Source: an uncultured Opitutales bacterium | GTDB lineage: Bacteria > Verrucomicrobiota > Verrucomicrobiia > Opitutales > Intestinicryptomonadaceae | Assembly (NCBI GenBank): GCA_900545705.1 | Contig: URAK01000009.1 | Span: 62,001 to 126,000, forward strand | Length of the DNA: 64,000 nt | Direction: 5' to 3' | Part shown: one piece after another, positions 19,446 to 28,036 of the stretch | Layout: the number at the start of each line of letters is the position of its first letter | How positions within the stretch are numbered: the stretch's first letter is position 1 | Notes under the pieces: generated by a model | What the model saw: only the letters and a program-made list of their open reading frames with translations | Databases searched by the model: none | What the model was told of the DNA's origin: nothing | Translations under genes and position numbers: made by a program

Positions 19446-20956
19446 TTCTTGTCGTCAGGATTTTCTTGAAATTCTTTTTTGTCCCCATTTTCCTTTGACG
19501 CTTCTGATGCGGGTTTCGTTCCGGATTTTTCTGAATTTTCCGCGCTTTCAGAGGATAGCCCCGCATTTTCGGTGTCGCCGTGTTTCTCTGCTTGGGCTTC
19601 GGAATCGGCAGAGGGACTTTCGGCGCCGTTAGAAGGAGTATCGGTGCCGCCGTCCGACGGCGGAGGCGGGTTGTTGAGACTCCAATCGGGCGTCATGTAG
19701 GAGGTATCGGGCCTGTTCAAGTCCCAATCGGGGCTGAAATCGGGCACGGGTCTGGAGGGAGTCCCGTAGTCTATGTACGAAGATCTATAATCTTCCTCGT
19801 AATAACCCATTCCGTAGTCGTCGATTCTATTTGGGTCGTAGTCTTCGGGAAGTTCGTAGTGCGACCTGTCTATTTCTCCGTATTCCGAGCCTGGCTCCGC
19901 AACTATTTCAGACTGCGATTCTTCGAGCTTTTCCGCCTCCTCTTCGGCGAGCCTTTCTTTCGCGACTGTTTTTGCGTATTCTTTGCGCTCTTTTTCCTCC
20001 TCGATTGCTTCGAGTTTCTCGCGTTCGGCTTCGCGGCGCAATTTTGCACGCCGCATTTTCTTGCCCAACCTCAGCGCAACTTCGTACATCAGATAGAGCG
20101 GAATTGTGAGGGATACTTGGGTTATCGCATCAGGAGGCGTTATTACAGTCGCGAAGATCAAGATTATCAGGAAAACCATTCGGCGGTTGTTCTCGAGCCA
20201 TTTTACGTCGAGTATGCCGACGTAAATCAGTATAAACTCGACGAGCGGCAGCTCGAATGTTATGCCTACTGCAATAGTCAGGAATATGACCATGCTGTAG
20301 TACGACTGTGCGTCCGGAAACATTTCAAGCTGCATTCCCTGGGACATCCACGACATAAACGCAATCCCCATCGGCAGCATAAAGAAAAACGCGAAACACA
20401 CTCCTATTGCGAAGAGTATGATTGCGGCAATTATTCCCGGCAGCAGGACGTCAAGCTCCTCCTTTTTTAGCCCCGGCGCTATGAAGCGCGCCGCAAAATA
20501 GAATGCTGCAGGCAGCGACAAGCCAAGCGCACCCAGAAACCCGACGTAAAAATAGACTATTATGGGGGTTGCAAAGCTCATGGAGCGCAGTTTGATGTCG
20601 GCGTACCACGGGTTTGACGGCTTGCTATCCTTAAATAGAACTATTGAATCGTCTTTCGGCTCTATGAAAAACGGGCCTGTCTTATTTTTTTCGTCGCCGT
20701 CGGAGACCAAATACACCGGGCCAATGCGCTCGGTCTTGACTTCCGTAACTTGCTCCGTCCCCACCCACTTCGACAAAATGTTCTTCGCCGAATTCAGCGG
20801 ATAGAGCATCATCGAGTTGAAGTAGTGGAAAAATACCAGCACTAAAATCAGGGCGACCGAAAAGAACGCCAATGTTTTTAGTATGACAAACCTCATTTCC
20901 TCGAGGTGCTCGAGGAATGTCATTTCCGACGGGTCGTTTTCTCTTTCTTCGGGCAT
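19442..20956 (-). CDS. tatC: Sec-independent (Tat) translocase subunit TatC with long charged C-terminal tail
   Basis: The TatC core, about residues 1-297, has the cytosolic MTFLEHLEEMR entry motif, six membrane segments and the conserved FELPLVEF. TatC recognises twin-arginine signal peptides and builds the folded-protein translocase. At 504 residues it is about twice the usual size. There is a roughly 70-residue insertion in the first periplasmic loop, and a cytosolic tail of about 200 residues: first a Glu/Lys/Arg helix, then Tyr/Asp-rich sequence with two related units (PDFSPDWDLNRP, MTPDWSLNNPP), then Ser/Glu/Lys low complexity. It sits 12 nt after pheT. No tatA or tatB gene is in the window. 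Confidence 0.93.
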   Translation of the reverse strand: MPEERENDPSEMTFLEHLEEMRFVILKTLAFFSVALILVLVFFHYFNSMMLYPLNSAKNILSKWVGTEQVTEVKTERIGPVYLVSDGDEKNKTGPFFIEPKDDSIVLFKDSKPSNPWYADIKLRSMSFATPIIVYFYVGFLGALGLSLPAAFYFAARFIAPGLKKEELDVLLPGIIAAIILFAIGVCFAFFFMLPMGIAFMSWMSQGMQLEMFPDAQSYYSMVIFLTIAVGITFELPLVEFILIYVGILDVKWLENNRRMVFLIILIFATVITPPDAITQVSLTIPLYLMYEVALRLGKKMRRAKLRREAEREKLEAIEEEKERKEYAKTVAKERLAEEEAEKLEESQSEIVAEPGSEYGEIDRSHYELPEDYDPNRIDDYGMGYYEEDYRSSYIDYGTPSRPVPDFSPDWDLNRPDTSYMTPDWSLNNPPPPSDGGTDTPSNGAESPSADSEAQAEKHGDTENAGLSSESAENSEKSGTKPASEASKENGDKKEFQENPDDKK

Positions 20957-20968
20957 GCCTATGGCTTT

Positions 20969-23419
20969 TTACGCCGCGCGGAGCTTGCGTTTTTTTGAGA
21001 GTTCGGCGCAGATTGCGTCGAAGACTTTATTTACCTCGTCGGTTTGAAGCGTTCTTTCGTTGGAGCGGAAGCGCAGGGCGTAGGCGAGACTTTTTGAGCC
21101 TTCGGGGAGTCCGGCGCCACGGTAAATGTCGAATATTTCGCAGGATTCGAGCTCGAAATCCGCGCCTTTTAGCGCCTGTTTTGCGATTTTCAAAATATCG
21201 TTTGTGACGTTTTGCGCGCTTTCGGATTCTTCGACGACAACTGCAAGGTCGCGCGAGGACGGCGGGAACGCTGAAAAAGCCTTGAATTTTTCCGCAGCCT
21301 TTTTGCGCGCTGCGACATCCGCGCGGAAGGATATTTCGCCCGCCCAGACATTTTTATCAATTCCGCGCTCGCGCAGGTGCGCCACGGAGATTGCGCCAAA
21401 CCTTATCCTAAATCCCTCGCGCTTTTCCGAGCCGCAGCCGGCGGAGAAGCCCGCCTCCCAAATTGGCTCGCCGGAGACTTCCGCAAAGTTTAGCCGTGAT
21501 GCGTCCACGCCGAGTATTGAGAGCAGGTCGGAGACGAGGCGCTTTGCCGTATAGAAGTCGGCGCGAGCAGGCTTGGACCACGACTGTTCTTGGGAATCAC
21601 AGGCGAGTACAAATGCAGTCGCCGAGAGCTCGCTTATCTCTCCCGATTTTTCAGCTGTGAAAATCTCACCGTTTTCAAAGAAGCCAAAGAATCCGTTGGC
21701 GTTTGAGAGGTTTGTCTGGACGACATCCAGCAGGCCGTCTACAAGCGACGCCCTAAGACTGTCTTGATCCGATGTAAGGGGGTTTGAGAGCCTCAAAAAT
21801 TCTGCGTTCGCGTATAGGCGCGTTTGTTTTGCGCTGTCTTTTAGTGTGTAGTTTTGGCATTCGTTGAGCCCGCGCGAGCAAAGGTAATCGGCGGCGGCGC
21901 AGTTGTATTTGTAGAGCGGGTCGTCGTCGCGCAGCTGCACTGCCGAGACGAGTTCGGCGTCCGGAATCCTGTCGGAGCCTATCATTCTGACATATTCCTC
22001 GACCAGATCTACGGGCCTGTCAACATCGCTTCTGAAGGTTGGAACTGTCACTAGCCATTGCCCGTCGCCCTCGCTCTCGACGCCGAATCCAAGCCCGAGG
22101 AATACTTTTTCTATCTCCTCCGCCGGCGCTTCGAAGCCTATGCTGTCTTCTATAAACTTGCGCGAGATTTTTATTTTGCGGTCGCTTCTTGGCATTGAGC
22201 CCGCGAGGCACGCAGTTTCGACAATTTCCCCGCCTGCTGTCTCAAGTATCAGATCCGCCGCGCGCCTGCCGGCTTCGAGCGTTCCGTTCGGGTCGACGTC
22301 GCGCGCAAACCTGTAAGAGGAGTCTGTGCTTATCGAGTATTTGCGGCTTGTGGAGCGGATATTGCCGGGGTTAAAGTACGCGGCTTCTATCACTACATCG
22401 ACAGTGTCGTTTTCAACTTCGGAATTTAATCCGCCCATGACTCCCGCCATTGCCACCGGACCGGAGGCGTCGCAAATGAGGGTCACGTCGGTTGAGAGCG
22501 TGTGGATTTTTTCGTCGAGAGTCTGGATTTTTTCGCCCTCGGAGGCTTGGCGCACTATGATTTTTTTGCCGCCTATCTTGCGGGCGTCGAAGGCGTGCAG
22601 AGGCTGCCCGTACTCCATCAAGACGTAGTTTGTGACGTCGACTACATTGTTTATGGAGCGCAATCCGACTGCTTCAAGGTCGCGCCTCATCCATTCGGGG
22701 GAGGGGGCGATTTTCACTCCTTTTATTGAAATTGCGTTGTAGAGCGGGCAGTTGGGTGTTTTTAGCTCCACCGATTCGAGAAGCCCGCCTTCGGGAGTTG
22801 TTGAATATTTGGGGGAGTATTTTAGCTCCGGCTTTTTAAGGGTTCTGCCGAATTTTGCGGCGAGCTCGCGCGCAATGCCAATGTGGCTTAGGCAGTCGCC
22901 GCGGTTTGCGGTAAGTTCTATCTCAAAAACAGTGTCGGAGTCTGTGAAAACGTCGTTTATGGGAGTCCCGATTTCTGGGCGGTTTTCGAGAATCAACAGC
23001 CCGCTGTGGTCCTGACCGAGCCCGAGTTCGCGCGCGGAGCACATCATTCCGTTGCTCATCACGCCGCGCAGTTTGGACTGCTTTATTTCAAATCCTTTTC
23101 CGTCTTCCGTGGGAAGCTTTGCCCCTATTAACGCGACTGGTACCCTGTCGCCGACCTTGTAGTTCGACGCTCCGCAAACAATTTGTATCGGTTCGGCATC
23201 GGGGGAGATTTTTACCATGCAGACGCCGAGATGGTCGGAGTCCGGGTGCGGCTCGCGCGAGAGTATCTCGCCAACTACGACTTTGTCGAGTGGCTTCAAA
23301 CCTGTCGTCTCGATACCCTCGACTTCAAGGCCGAGCATCGGAAGCGCTTCCGCAATTTCATCGACAGACACTCCGTCGAGATCGACGTATTTATTCAACC
23401 ATTTCAAACTTGCTTTCAT
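20969..23419 (-). CDS. pheT: Phenylalanine-tRNA ligase beta subunit
   Basis: An 816-residue PheT, the tRNA-binding half of the alpha2-beta2 synthetase. In order it shows an N-terminal domain (MKASLKWLNKYVDL), an EMAP/tRNA-binding OB fold (VVGEILSREPHPDSDHL), the B3/B4 editing region (NVVDVTNYVLMEYGQPLHAF), B5, a catalytic-like domain, and a C-terminal ferredoxin-fold anticodon-binding domain (FPPSSRDLAVVV). Length and domain order are normal. It starts 18 nt after pheS and is followed at 12 nt by tatC, forming one transcription unit. Confidence 0.97.
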   Translation of the reverse strand: MKASLKWLNKYVDLDGVSVDEIAEALPMLGLEVEGIETTGLKPLDKVVVGEILSREPHPDSDHLGVCMVKISPDAEPIQIVCGASNYKVGDRVPVALIGAKLPTEDGKGFEIKQSKLRGVMSNGMMCSARELGLGQDHSGLLILENRPEIGTPINDVFTDSDTVFEIELTANRGDCLSHIGIARELAAKFGRTLKKPELKYSPKYSTTPEGGLLESVELKTPNCPLYNAISIKGVKIAPSPEWMRRDLEAVGLRSINNVVDVTNYVLMEYGQPLHAFDARKIGGKKIIVRQASEGEKIQTLDEKIHTLSTDVTLICDASGPVAMAGVMGGLNSEVENDTVDVVIEAAYFNPGNIRSTSRKYSISTDSSYRFARDVDPNGTLEAGRRAADLILETAGGEIVETACLAGSMPRSDRKIKISRKFIEDSIGFEAPAEEIEKVFLGLGFGVESEGDGQWLVTVPTFRSDVDRPVDLVEEYVRMIGSDRIPDAELVSAVQLRDDDPLYKYNCAAADYLCSRGLNECQNYTLKDSAKQTRLYANAEFLRLSNPLTSDQDSLRASLVDGLLDVVQTNLSNANGFFGFFENGEIFTAEKSGEISELSATAFVLACDSQEQSWSKPARADFYTAKRLVSDLLSILGVDASRLNFAEVSGEPIWEAGFSAGCGSEKREGFRIRFGAISVAHLRERGIDKNVWAGEISFRADVAARKKAAEKFKAFSAFPPSSRDLAVVVEESESAQNVTNDILKIAKQALKGADFELESCEIFDIYRGAGLPEGSKSLAYALRFRSNERTLQTDEVNKVFDAICAELSKKRKLRAA

Positions 23420-23437
23420 TTCGGGAAAATCCTCCTT

Positions 23438-24484
23438 TTATTTTGAACGGAATTGGCGCAGGAAGCGGACGTCGTTTGTGTAGAAGTGCCGAATGTCGTC
23501 GATTGAGTGCATGAGCATTGCAACTCTTTCAACTCCCAGCCCGAATGCGTATCCGCTGTATGTTTTTGGATCGAGACCAACATTCTCAAGCACGTTTGGG
23601 TCGACCATTCCGCAGCCCATTATCTCTATCCATTTTCCGCTGAGCCTTCCAATGTCGGAGCTCATGAAGTCAACTTCAAAGCTCGGCTCGGTGAACGGGA
23701 AAAAGCTCGGGCGCAGGCGCGTTTTCGACGACTTCCCGAATAGGTTTTTGAAGAGGTAGTCGAGGATTGCCTTCAAGTCGGTGAGTTTTACTCCTTTGTC
23801 GATGCAAAGGCATTCTATTTGGTGGAAGTTTGCCGAGTGGGTTGCGTCGACAGTGTCGCGCCTAAATGCGCGCCCCGGCGCCATGATTCTTATCGGCGCG
23901 CCCTCCTTCATCATTGCGCGTATCTGCACGCTCGAAGTGTGGCTGCGCAAAAGGTAAAGTTCGTCGGCGTGCTTCGACACGTTGGAAACTTTTGCGTCGC
24001 GCGGCATGAACAGCGTATCCTGGGCGTCGCGCGCAGGGTGGTTTGCGGGTGTGTTCAGGGCGTCGAAACAGTACCATTCGGTTTCGAGGTCTGAGGCTTC
24101 GGCTACGGTGAATCCGGCGCGCTTAAAAATGTCGCATATCTTGCGGATTGTTGCAGAAAGGGGGTGGATTGTTCCGCGGCGCACTTCGTAGGGGGGCAGG
24201 GAGATGTCGGGCTTGGCGCCGAGCGACTTTGCCATTTCGGCGTTTTCGAGGCGCGCGTATGCCTCGGCGATTAGCGGCTCTATCTGCGACTTCGCAAGGT
24301 TTATAAGTTTTCCGACAACTGGTCTTTGCGCTTTGTCGAGCGTGGGAATGACTTTCATCAGCGCCGTCAATTCGCCTTTTGGCCCCGTTATGGAGGCGGA
24401 TATTTCCGCTACTTCCGTTTTTGTTTTTGCGGCGGGAAGGGCGGATTTTGCCTTCTCCAATATTTCGTTAATTTTGTTTTCCAT
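23438..24484 (-). CDS. pheS: Phenylalanine-tRNA ligase alpha subunit
   Basis: A 348-residue PheS carrying the catalytic class II core. It has an N-terminal coiled-coil that contacts tRNA, then HPLSATIRKICDIF, motif 2 (APGRAFRRDTVDATH), FHQIECLCIDKG, and motif 3 (YAFGLGVERVAML) near the C terminus. It heads the minus-strand unit pheS-pheT-tatC-peptide-binding protein-permease. The preceding gene on the same strand is rplT, as in many bacteria, but about 720 bp away with a terminator between, so pheST probably has its own promoter and leader. Confidence 0.97.
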   Translation of the reverse strand: MENKINEILEKAKSALPAAKTKTEVAEISASITGPKGELTALMKVIPTLDKAQRPVVGKLINLAKSQIEPLIAEAYARLENAEMAKSLGAKPDISLPPYEVRRGTIHPLSATIRKICDIFKRAGFTVAEASDLETEWYCFDALNTPANHPARDAQDTLFMPRDAKVSNVSKHADELYLLRSHTSSVQIRAMMKEGAPIRIMAPGRAFRRDTVDATHSANFHQIECLCIDKGVKLTDLKAILDYLFKNLFGKSSKTRLRPSFFPFTEPSFEVDFMSSDIGRLSGKWIEIMGCGMVDPNVLENVGLDPKTYSGYAFGLGVERVAMLMHSIDDIRHFYTNDVRFLRQFRSK

Positions 24485-25156
24485 TTCGGTTAAAAAAAAA
24501 TAGTCTTGTATGCAACGCGCGCCGTGCGGATTTGCTTTTTGCGCGTTCTCAATTAAATTGGTTTAGTCAAGTTTTTTAGGCGCGGGTAGGCAAGCATTTT
24601 TTTGCCTATAACGCCTTATTGGTTTATTGAAAATTTTAGGGGCGCGTGGGGAAAATTTTCATAATTTTTATAGTAGTAAAAAAATATCCTGATAGCGCGG
24701 GCAGATTTTTTGGCGCAAAAATACCTGTTTATTAGTTATGCGAATGTGGATTTTATCGTCCGCAATATATTCTGCCTTTAAGCCTAAAATTTAATTTTAC
24801 GCTCCAAAAGATTTTTTATAATGCCGGCTTTTGTGGCTTTTTTTATAATAACCCACTATTCAAAGATTTTTTTTAGAGTTGGTCATTAAATTTGAATACA
24901 CTAGATTCTCATGTCTCAAATGAATTTGCTTTTAGTACCGCAGGTGGCAATTCGGGAAAGCTTTAAGTCAAGGCTTATTCCCTATGGCTGCGTATTAAAA
25001 TCTCTTGCATTATCAGTCTTTGATTGGGACTGTTTCCTTAAAAGTGGAAACGTATGAGGCGGCAACCCCGGCAGGTGTTATGCTTTGGTTGTGACTGCCA
25101 TTCTCAAAAATAGAAACTTGAAGCGCTTTGCCGGTAAGCCGCCGCTTATTGGGCAT
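24485..25156. other. Long non-coding region between pheS and the rplT terminator
   Basis: About 670 bp without a credible reading frame, AT-rich over 24540-24900. It holds a small stem (AGGCAA/TTGCCT, 24589-24608), a 6-bp hairpin GTTTCC/GGAAAC (25031-25051) and the long-range stem annotated separately. The pheST promoter must lie here on the minus strand, but no convincing -35/-10 pair could be fixed. No phenylalanine-rich leader peptide of the pheM type was found. Confidence 0.6.
25058..25143. ncRNA. Candidate structured RNA block upstream of pheST
   Basis: Two consecutive 6-bp helices close an 86-nt segment. GGCGGC (25058-25063) pairs with GCCGCC (25138-25143), and CCGGCA (25068-25073) pairs with TGCCGG (25129-25134), separated by an AACC/TAA internal loop. 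Inside, GGCAG (25070-25074) could instead pair with CTGCC (25095-25099), giving two mutually exclusive folds. On the plus strand the segment is followed 14 nt later by a strong bidirectional terminator. On the minus strand it would be the 5' leader of pheS. It matches no RNA family I know, and strand and function are undetermined. Confidence 0.35.
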
Positions 25157-25192
25157 AAAAAAAAGCGCGCCTAAAATGGCGCGCTTTTTTTT
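25157..25192 (-). terminator. Terminator after rplT (bidirectional)
   Basis: A perfect 7-bp GC stem (GCGCGCC/GGCGCGC) with a TAAAAT loop, flanked by eight As and eight Ts, so it can act on both strands. It lies 17 nt after the rplT stop and would also end any plus-strand transcript of the structured block upstream. Confidence 0.92.
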
Positions 25193-25208
25193 AACTTGTT
25201 TTAACAGA

Positions 25209-25568
25209 CTACTTTTTTATGGAGTCGAGAACCTTCTTGACGAGAGCCGAAAAAGCTGCTTCGTCGTTGATAGCCAACTCGGAGAGCTGTTTTCTGTCCA
25301 TCTCGATATTGAGGTTTTTGAGGGCGCCCATAAATACGCTGTATTTAAGGCCGGCCGCTCGGCAGGCAGCGTTGATTCTGGCAATCCAGAGGCTGCGGAA
25401 TTCGCGGCGGCGTACTCTGCGGTCTCTGTACGCGTATTTGCCCGCGCGTTTAACCGCGTCTTTAGCGTAGCGGAACAGGCGCGATTTGTTGCCGAAATAG
25501 CCCTTGGCGGCTTTCAGCGTGCGCGCTCTGCGCTTGCGGGACGCTACTGAACTTGTTACTCTTGGCAT
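25209..25568 (-). CDS. rplT: 50S ribosomal protein L20
   Basis: A 119-residue, very basic protein with the L20 signature: an N-terminal RNA-binding helix rich in Arg/Lys (VASRKRRARTLKAAKGYFG), then AYRDRRVRRREFRSLWIARIN and NLNIEMDRKQLSELA. L20 binds 23S rRNA early in 50S assembly. The start is preceded by AAGGAG at good spacing. It is 82 nt downstream of rpmI on the same strand and followed directly by a terminator. Confidence 0.97.
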   Translation of the reverse strand: MPRVTSSVASRKRRARTLKAAKGYFGNKSRLFRYAKDAVKRAGKYAYRDRRVRRREFRSLWIARINAACRAAGLKYSVFMGALKNLNIEMDRKQLSELAINDEAAFSALVKKVLDSIKK

Positions 25569-25650
25569 GTTTTTTTACTCCTTGATTTATTTTAGTCGCC
25601 TGGGGGTCGCCTTCACCCTTGCGGCGGATTTTCATTAGGTGCTTTTTTGA

Positions 25651-25842
25651 TTACGCAAACGGGACGGCCTTCTTGACAATCGCCGCGACACCCGCGGAGG
25701 CGTGCTTGTCGTGCCCCATGGTGCGCCTCTGCTTTACGCTCTTCGCGCTGAGCAGGTGGCGCTTGCCGGGACTGCGGCGGAGCACTTTGCCCGATGCCGT
25801 AATCTTAAAGCGTTTCGCTATTGATTTCTTAGTCTTCTGCAT
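25651..25842 (-). CDS. rpmI: 50S ribosomal protein L35
   Basis: A 63-residue basic protein matching L35: KKSIAKRFKITASGKVLRR and SAKSVKQRRTMG are the family blocks. It precedes rplT as in most bacteria. The usual upstream partner infC is absent, because the next 900 bp on this strand have no gene. The L20-L35 autoregulatory leader normally placed between infC and rpmI could not be recognised. Confidence 0.95.
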   Translation of the reverse strand: MQKTKKSIAKRFKITASGKVLRRSPGKRHLLSAKSVKQRRTMGHDKHASAGVAAIVKKAVPFA

Positions 25843-26739
25843 TTTCTTTTGGATTAAGAAAGTTCTTTATGCAATACGATTGAAATTTTCTGTAAAGAAA
25901 AAAAAGCGTTTTTTTGGAATTTTTCATGTCTTGGATTGCGAATTAAGCATGTTAAGTTCCAAAAAACGTAATTTTTTAATAGTGTAAATGCGCGGCATTA
26001 GCTTGCGAATTTTTAAATAATTGGCGGCGAAAGGAGGTCTCTAAATACGTTCGGCTGCCTCGTCAATATGCGAAAATGCGCCCGACAATATCTTATGCGC
26101 GCAATAAGCTCTGCCGCAGCTACAAACCCTTCGGCAAACTCCGCCCACTTCGAGCGTCCTCAACATATGCACACACTCCCAAAAGTAGTCCGTAAATGTC
26201 TATGTACCCGAACTCCGCCTATTTTAGGCGCGCGCCCAAAACCAAAGTCTCTTTGCAGTAACCTTAAAGAAATGTGATTCCCGCATGCACGCAAAAAAAC
26301 TTCCGATAAGCACCGCGCCTACCGGCTTGCGCGTATATATTTTCCCGCAAGTGCGCGAAAAACTTTATATTAAATTTCCAAAGCGGCAAGTATGGCAGTT
26401 TTTCAAGTGCGCGAGGTGCGCGCGAAAATTCCGGCTTCCGGGTTATTCGTATCTTGTGATGATTATCTCTTTTTTTCGCAATCGCGCAAAAAATCTCAAA
26501 TGTAGAAACATGCTGTATTAAACCTATGGGGCATTTGGCGACCACATTTCCCGGCCGCGCGAAAAAAAACGAAAAAATGGAATTGCGATGAAAATAGACC
26601 TAAATCTCTTATATGCGCCCGCACGCAAGACTTATAAAAATGGGCAAAGCGGTCTTTCCCCGCATGGCAAAGTCCATAATACTTTTTATAAGGGTAAAAA
26701 AGTGTTGAAGCCTTCGCGGTATTCTGACAAAACTCGGGA
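25843..26739. other. Long intergenic region between divergent genes
   Basis: About 900 bp between rpmI (minus) and a lipoprotein gene (plus). On the minus strand around 26020-26150, a stretch of about 50 codons following a stop codon reads like plausible protein (KWAEFAEGFVAAAELIARIR) but has no start codon; it could be a gene remnant or chance. The rpmI-rplT promoter must also be here. No infC, tRNA or RNA family was recognised. Confidence 0.5.
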
Positions 26740-27993
26740 ATGAAAAAAACAAGTCTGCTTGTGTCCGCAGCGGCGGGCGCCATATTGCTTTGCTCGTGCG
26801 GGATAATACGCGAGACCGCCCTGAAAAATGACGACGTCGATCTATGGTCGTTCGGAAAGGATCTCTCATTCTTTTCTCAATACGGCGTGGAAACTATGAT
26901 ACTATCGCAAGGAGACTCCGTTGTTGCCGTATCACCTGCATTGCAGGCGAGAGTCCTGACTTCGTCGTACGATGGCTCGAAGGGGCCGAGCCTTGGATGG
27001 ATAAACAGAGTTCAGCTCGCATTCAAAAAAACCGAGCCGCAAAAGGCGCAAATCGGCGGAGAGGATCGCTTCTGGGTCGGGCCGCAAGGGGGAGAGGGTT
27101 CTATATTCTTCACAGGCGGGGCTTCGTTCATGGGTGAAAATTGGAAAATTCCGGCGTTTATGTCGTCGGAGCCTTGGACTCTCGTCGGGCGAAATTCCTA
27201 CCGCGCAAAATTTGAAAAGACCGCCGAATTTGAAAACAATAAAGGCAGCAAATTTAAAATAAAGGCCGAGCGCGAGATTTCCGTACTAAACAGAAAGCAT
27301 GTCACAGACATACTCGGCATAGAGATACCTGAGTCGGTCGATATAGTAGCGTTCCAGTCGTTCAACAAGCTTACAAATGCTGGCGACAAAAAGTGGACCC
27401 CCGATAGCGGAATGTTAAACATAAGCGTGCAGTCGTGCTTTAACGCGAGCAGAAAGACTTACGCCTTCATACCCTACCGCCCGGGCGACGCTGCAAAACT
27501 TGGCGACATAGTCAGGGACAACTTTTTTGAAACCTCTTCGGCCAGTTCTTCCGACGGAAGGCTTGTGGTGGATCCCTCATTCATAAAATACAAGACGGAC
27601 GGCAAGGCGATGGGCTCGATAGGCGTATCGGCCCTGCGCAGCGAGGGAATCGCCCTGAGCTTCGACGAGGCAAATAGAGTTTTAACAGTCATATTATACA
27701 TAAAACCCTCCGATGCGAGGGCGTATTTGCCCTCATCGTGGCGGAGAGTCTCAGAAAAGATGGACGGCGACGCCATAAGCGTGTTCAACAACGGCCCGCT
27801 GCCTGGCTCGAACGCGCCGGCCGACGCCTATTACGAGATTTCCACATACTCCCCAGCGCTGTCGCTCGAACCAGGCAAGTCGCAATTCCACCTCCAGCGG
27901 ACTTTCCATTTCCACGGGTCGGAATACGATCTCGGCCTCATATCCTACAAGCTTGCGGGCATATCGATCGGGCAGCTGAGGGGCGAAAAATAA
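26740..27993 (+). CDS. Conserved secreted lipoprotein, possibly DUF6786-like
   Basis: A 417-residue protein whose hydrophobic N terminus ends in LLCSCG, a plausible lipobox. The mature part is rich in beta-strands, with a repeated layout of short strands and Gly/Asn turns (GSIFFTGGASFMGENWKIP, TYAFIPYRPGDAAKLGD, KSQFHLQRTFHFHGSEYDLG). I believe it resembles a family of unknown function (DUF6786) found in Bacteroidota and Verrucomicrobiota, with a fold like galactose-mutarotase proteins, but this is from memory and not certain. It is 43 nt upstream of the M42 peptidase gene on the same strand. Confidence 0.7.
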   Translation: MKKTSLLVSAAAGAILLCSCGIIRETALKNDDVDLWSFGKDLSFFSQYGVETMILSQGDSVVAVSPALQARVLTSSYDGSKGPSLGWINRVQLAFKKTEPQKAQIGGEDRFWVGPQGGEGSIFFTGGASFMGENWKIPAFMSSEPWTLVGRNSYRAKFEKTAEFENNKGSKFKIKAEREISVLNRKHVTDILGIEIPESVDIVAFQSFNKLTNAGDKKWTPDSGMLNISVQSCFNASRKTYAFIPYRPGDAAKLGDIVRDNFFETSSASSSDGRLVVDPSFIKYKTDGKAMGSIGVSALRSEGIALSFDEANRVLTVILYIKPSDARAYLPSSWRRVSEKMDGDAISVFNNGPLPGSNAPADAYYEISTYSPALSLEPGKSQFHLQRTFHFHGSEYDLGLISYKLAGISIGQLRGEK

Positions 27994-28036
27994 GGGCTGT
28001 TTTTACACGCTTTAAATTTATTCCGATACATAAAAT

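Noticed and set aside
25028..25117. Degenerate two-copy repeat considered as a CRISPR remnant
   Set aside because: Only two diverged copies, no third at the expected spacing and no cas gene in the window.
25128..25550. 140-codon plus-strand frame over rplT
   Set aside because: It is an antisense shadow of rplT and runs through a terminator.
26020..26150. Protein-like stretch on the minus strand (WAEFAEGFVAAAELIARIR)
   Set aside because: No start codon and an upstream in-frame stop; too short to claim a pseudogene.
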